Assembly (NCBI GenBank): GCA_963702055.1
Contig: OY969702.1
Span: 496,001 to 560,000 of the forward strand
Origin: CAWINX01 sp963702055
Lineage (GTDB): Bacteria; Actinomycetota; Thermoleophilia; Solirubrobacterales; 70-9
Length of the DNA stretch: 64,000 nucleotides
Direction: 5' to 3'
Part shown: in pieces, positions 62,116-64,000 of the stretch
Layout of the letters: each line of letters begins with the position of its first letter
How positions within the stretch are numbered: the stretch's first letter is position 1
The notes under the pieces: model-generated
Databases searched by the model: none
Seen by the model: the letters and a program-made list of their open reading frames with translations, nothing else
What the model was told of the DNA's origin: nothing
Program-made: the position numbers and the translations under genes

Positions 62116-62679
62116 ATGAGGCCGATCGACGTAATCGAAGGCAAGGTGTCGGTGCTCGATCGCGCCGACGTGGACACCGACCAGATCATCCCCAAGCAGT
62201 TCCTCAAGCGGGTCGAGCGGACCGGCTTCGGCGAGTTCCTCTTCTACGACTGGATCCGCTCCGGGGAGATCAAGCTGGAGCCGAACCCGATCCTGGCCGC
62301 GGGGCGCAACTTCGGCTGCGGCTCCTCGCGCGAGCACGCCCCCTGGGCGCTGCAGGACTTCGGCTTCGAGGCGATCGTCGCACCGTCCTTTGCCGACATC
62401 TTCTACGTCAACTGCACGAAGATCGGCCTGCTGCCGGTGATCCTCGACGAGGCCCACTGCCGCGCCGTGGCCGAGGCCGGCGAGGCGCGGATCGACGTCG
62501 ACGACGAGACCGTCACCTGCTCGGCCGGCGTCTTTGAATTCGAGGTCGAGCCGGACGTCAAACACCGGCTGTTGGGCGGACTCGACGACATCGGCATCAC
62601 CCTTGAGAACGCCGCGGCGATCGACGCCTTCGAGGCTGCCGGTGGCGCCGAGCGCGGACCGGTGACGACCGCGCTCTGA
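62116..62679 (+). CDS. leuD: 3-Isopropylmalate dehydratase small subunit
   Basis: Small subunit of isopropylmalate isomerase; 187 residues. LDRADVDTDQIIPKQFLKRV, the GRNFGCGSSREHAPWALQDF swivel loop, and FADIFYVNCTKIGLLPVIL are canonical. The ATG at 62116 is preferred over 62104 because GGAG (62106-62109) is well placed for it. The gene ends ATG-coupled to the methyltransferase (TGATG). Confidence 0.95.
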   Translation: MRPIDVIEGKVSVLDRADVDTDQIIPKQFLKRVERTGFGEFLFYDWIRSGEIKLEPNPILAAGRNFGCGSSREHAPWALQDFGFEAIVAPSFADIFYVNCTKIGLLPVILDEAHCRAVAEAGEARIDVDDETVTCSAGVFEFEVEPDVKHRLLGGLDDIGITLENAAAIDAFEAAGGAERGPVTTAL

Positions 62680-63431
62680 TGTCGACGCGGGACTGGGACG
62701 CAAAGACCTACCAGCGGGTTTCCGTCCCGCACCAGGAGTGGGCGCAGTCGATCCTCGACCGGCTCGACTTGAGCGGAGACGAGGTCGTGCTCGACGCCGG
62801 CTGCGGCAGCGGCCGGGTGACCGGGATGCTGATCGAGCGGTTGCCGCGCGGGCGCGTCGTCGCCGTCGACGGCTCGCCCTCGATGGTCGAGGCGGTCCGC
62901 TCGGTCCTGCGCCCGGCGGACGAGGCGCAGATCGCCGACCTGGTCGAGCTTGAGCTCGAGGAGCCGGTGGACGTCGTCTTCTCCAGCGCCGTCTTCCACT
63001 GGGTCCTCGACCACGAAGCGCTCTTCCGCAGCCTGCGCCGGGCGTTGAAGCCGGGTGGTGTGCTGGCCGCCCAGTGCGGTGGCGCCGGCAACATCGAGAG
63101 CCTGCGGGGTGCCGGTGCGGAGGTCGCGTCCCGCGAGCCCTATTGCCGTCATCTGGAGGACTTCGAACAACCCTGGAACTACGCGGGGAGGGAGGAGACG
63201 ACGGAGAGGCTCGAGCGGGCAGGCTTCGGCGACGTCCGCTGTTGGTTGCAGCCATGGGACGTCTTCCCTCCGGAGCCGGCCGAGTTCGTGCGGACCGTCT
63301 GCCTCGGCCCCCAGCTCGACCGGCTGCCCGAAGAGCTGCGCTCCCCATTCGTCGCCGACGTGCTCGCCGAAGAGGACGAGCCCCTCTGCCTGCGCTACGT
63401 GCGGCTGAACATCGAGGCGCGCGCCGCGTAG
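62679..63431 (+). CDS. Class I SAM methyltransferase, trans-aconitate methyltransferase-like
   Basis: A 250-residue methyltransferase. WDAKTYQRVSVPHQEWAQSI, VVLDAGCGSGRVTGMLIERL (SAM motif I), VVAVDGSPSMVEAVR, VDVVFSSAVFHWVLDHEALF and LKPGGVLAAQCGGAGNIESL are typical of the Tam/UbiE-like group; the W..QS and HW motifs are those of trans-aconitate 2-methyltransferase. It is embedded between leuD and leuB and overlaps leuD. Yeast Tmt1 methylates trans-aconitate and 3-isopropylmalate, so a role in removing off-path acids is conceivable. Substrate not proven. Confidence 0.8.
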   Translation: MSTRDWDAKTYQRVSVPHQEWAQSILDRLDLSGDEVVLDAGCGSGRVTGMLIERLPRGRVVAVDGSPSMVEAVRSVLRPADEAQIADLVELELEEPVDVVFSSAVFHWVLDHEALFRSLRRALKPGGVLAAQCGGAGNIESLRGAGAEVASREPYCRHLEDFEQPWNYAGREETTERLERAGFGDVRCWLQPWDVFPPEPAEFVRTVCLGPQLDRLPEELRSPFVADVLAEEDEPLCLRYVRLNIEARAA

Positions 63432-63434
63432 AGT
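63429..63434 (+). promoter_or_regulatory. -10-like hexamer TAGAGT for leuB
   Basis: TAGAGT ends 9 nt before the ATG at 63444. Its TAG is the methyltransferase stop codon, so this instance is weak; leuB may simply be read from the leuC operon. Confidence 0.3.
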
Positions 63435-63443
63435 GCCGATCCG

Positions 63444-64000
63444 ATGACGAGCCCCCCTCGCATAGTCGTCTTGCCCGGTGACGGGATTGGGCCGGAGATC
63501 GTCGCTGCCGCGAAGCGGCTGCTGGAGGCGCTGGGAGAGTTTGAGTTCGACGAGCGGTTGCTCGGCGGCGCCTCGATCGACGCCCACGGCACCGCCCTCA
63601 CCGACGAGGTCCTCGAGGCCTGTCGCGCCTCCGACGCCGTCCTGCTCGGCGCGGTCGGCGGGCCGAAATGGGACACCACCGACCCCGATGCGCCGCGGCC
63701 CGAACAGGGCCTGCTCGGCCTGCGCAAGGGAATGGGGCTTTACGCGAACCTGCGGCCGGTGCGCCCCAGCCCGGCGCTGGTCGCCTCCAGTCCGCTGCGA
63801 CAGGAGCGGATCGCCGGGACCGACCTGCTCGTCGTCCGCGAGCTGACCGGCGGCATCTATTTCGGCGACAGCGGCCGCGACGGCGACACTGCCCACGACA
63901 CCTGCGAGTACTCGGCCGCCGAGATCGAGCGGATTGCCCGCGCCGGATTCGAGGCGGCGCGACGTCGCGCCGAGGGCTCCGGCCGCTCTCCTCGCGTCAC
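63444..64000 (+). CDS. leuB: 3-Isopropylmalate dehydrogenase, partial (3' end beyond window)
   Basis: NAD-dependent decarboxylating dehydrogenase of leucine synthesis. The first 185 codons are visible: RIVVLPGDGIGPEIVAAAKR, LLGGASIDAHGTALTDEVLE, DAVLLGAVGGPKWDTTDPDA, LRKGMGLYANLRPVRP, DLLVVRELTGGIYFGDSGRD and CEYSAAEIERIARAGFEAAR. The VRELTGGIYFG and KGMGLYANLRP segments separate it from isocitrate dehydrogenase. The NAD-binding half and active-site Lys/Asp lie outside the window. It follows the methyltransferase by 12 bp. Confidence 0.94.
   Translation, partial: MTSPPRIVVLPGDGIGPEIVAAAKRLLEALGEFEFDERLLGGASIDAHGTALTDEVLEACRASDAVLLGAVGGPKWDTTDPDAPRPEQGLLGLRKGMGLYANLRPVRPSPALVASSPLRQERIAGTDLLVVRELTGGIYFGDSGRDGDTAHDTCEYSAAEIERIARAGFEAARRRAEGSGRSPRV

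Overview
The window is 64 kb of GC-rich, tightly packed chromosome. It has about 60 protein genes, frequent 4-bp start/stop overlaps, and no tRNA, rRNA or CRISPR. Gene content points to an actinobacterium: classical menaquinone pathway, Rpf-type cell wall domain, class E-like sortase, actinobacterial-type SerC, and a PcrA/UvrD helicase with an intein. The mixture (UDP-sulfoquinovose synthase, DUF4389, small secreted/TM proteins with Thr- or Pro-rich tails) suggests the Thermoleophilia/Solirubrobacterales branch. The exact lineage is an inference. No phage, plasmid or classical IS is present; the only mobile DNA is the intein and several small palindromic repeats.

Layout. 1-6.8 kb: envelope genes (partial GT4 glycosyltransferase, O-antigen ligase/polymerase-like protein, an LPFTG cell-wall substrate, coiled-coil and Thr-rich membrane proteins, a sortase). 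6.9-17.1 kb: argG, a secreted Rpf-like protein, dnaE, an acyl-CoA dehydrogenase with a palindromic operator, nfo and gltX. 17.2-21 kb: HDOD-LuxR protein, a response regulator and the Rrf2-cysK-cysE cysteine operon. 21-25.2 kb: pcrA with a 364-residue intein, then folD. 25.3-31.8 kb: GMC-type oxidoreductase, gatC-gatB (no gatA between them), and a type II NADH dehydrogenase behind a 29-bp palindrome. 31.8-36.7 kb: a DUF2304-GT2 fusion, two tandem GT39-like membrane glycosyltransferases and a divergent UDP-sulfoquinovose synthase. 36.7-47.3 kb: ilvB-ilvN, the menaquinone genes menF, D, C, A, B and E, then ilvC. 47.3-47.7 kb: a gene-free stretch holding two related structured repeats. 47.7-54.7 kb: cupin, DUF4389, serC-serA, quinone oxidoreductase, RTX-like protein and an MFS exporter. 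54.7-64 kb: leuA with a leucine-rich leader peptide, a TetR-ClC channel operon, a CAP-domain protein, and an XRE/cupin regulator heading leuC-leuD-methyltransferase-leuB (leuB runs off the end).

How it fits together. The right half is largely amino-acid biosynthesis: valine/isoleucine (ilvB, N, C), leucine (leuA, C, D, B) and serine (serC, A), with menaquinone synthesis inserted between ilvN and ilvC. The NADH dehydrogenase would feed the menaquinone made by the men genes. The left half is envelope-oriented.

Three observations stand out. (1) leuA is preceded by a 19-residue leader peptide whose Leu codons are complementary to the leuA Shine-Dalgarno, suggesting a translational attenuator. 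(2) Two homologous ~95-bp structured cores lie in inverted orientation after ilvC, each inside a different long inverted repeat; other palindromes sit after gatB and inside menF and a GT39 gene. (3) About 19 start codons have a TANNNT -10-like hexamer ending only 6-11 nt upstream, which implies widespread leaderless transcription and helped choose starts.
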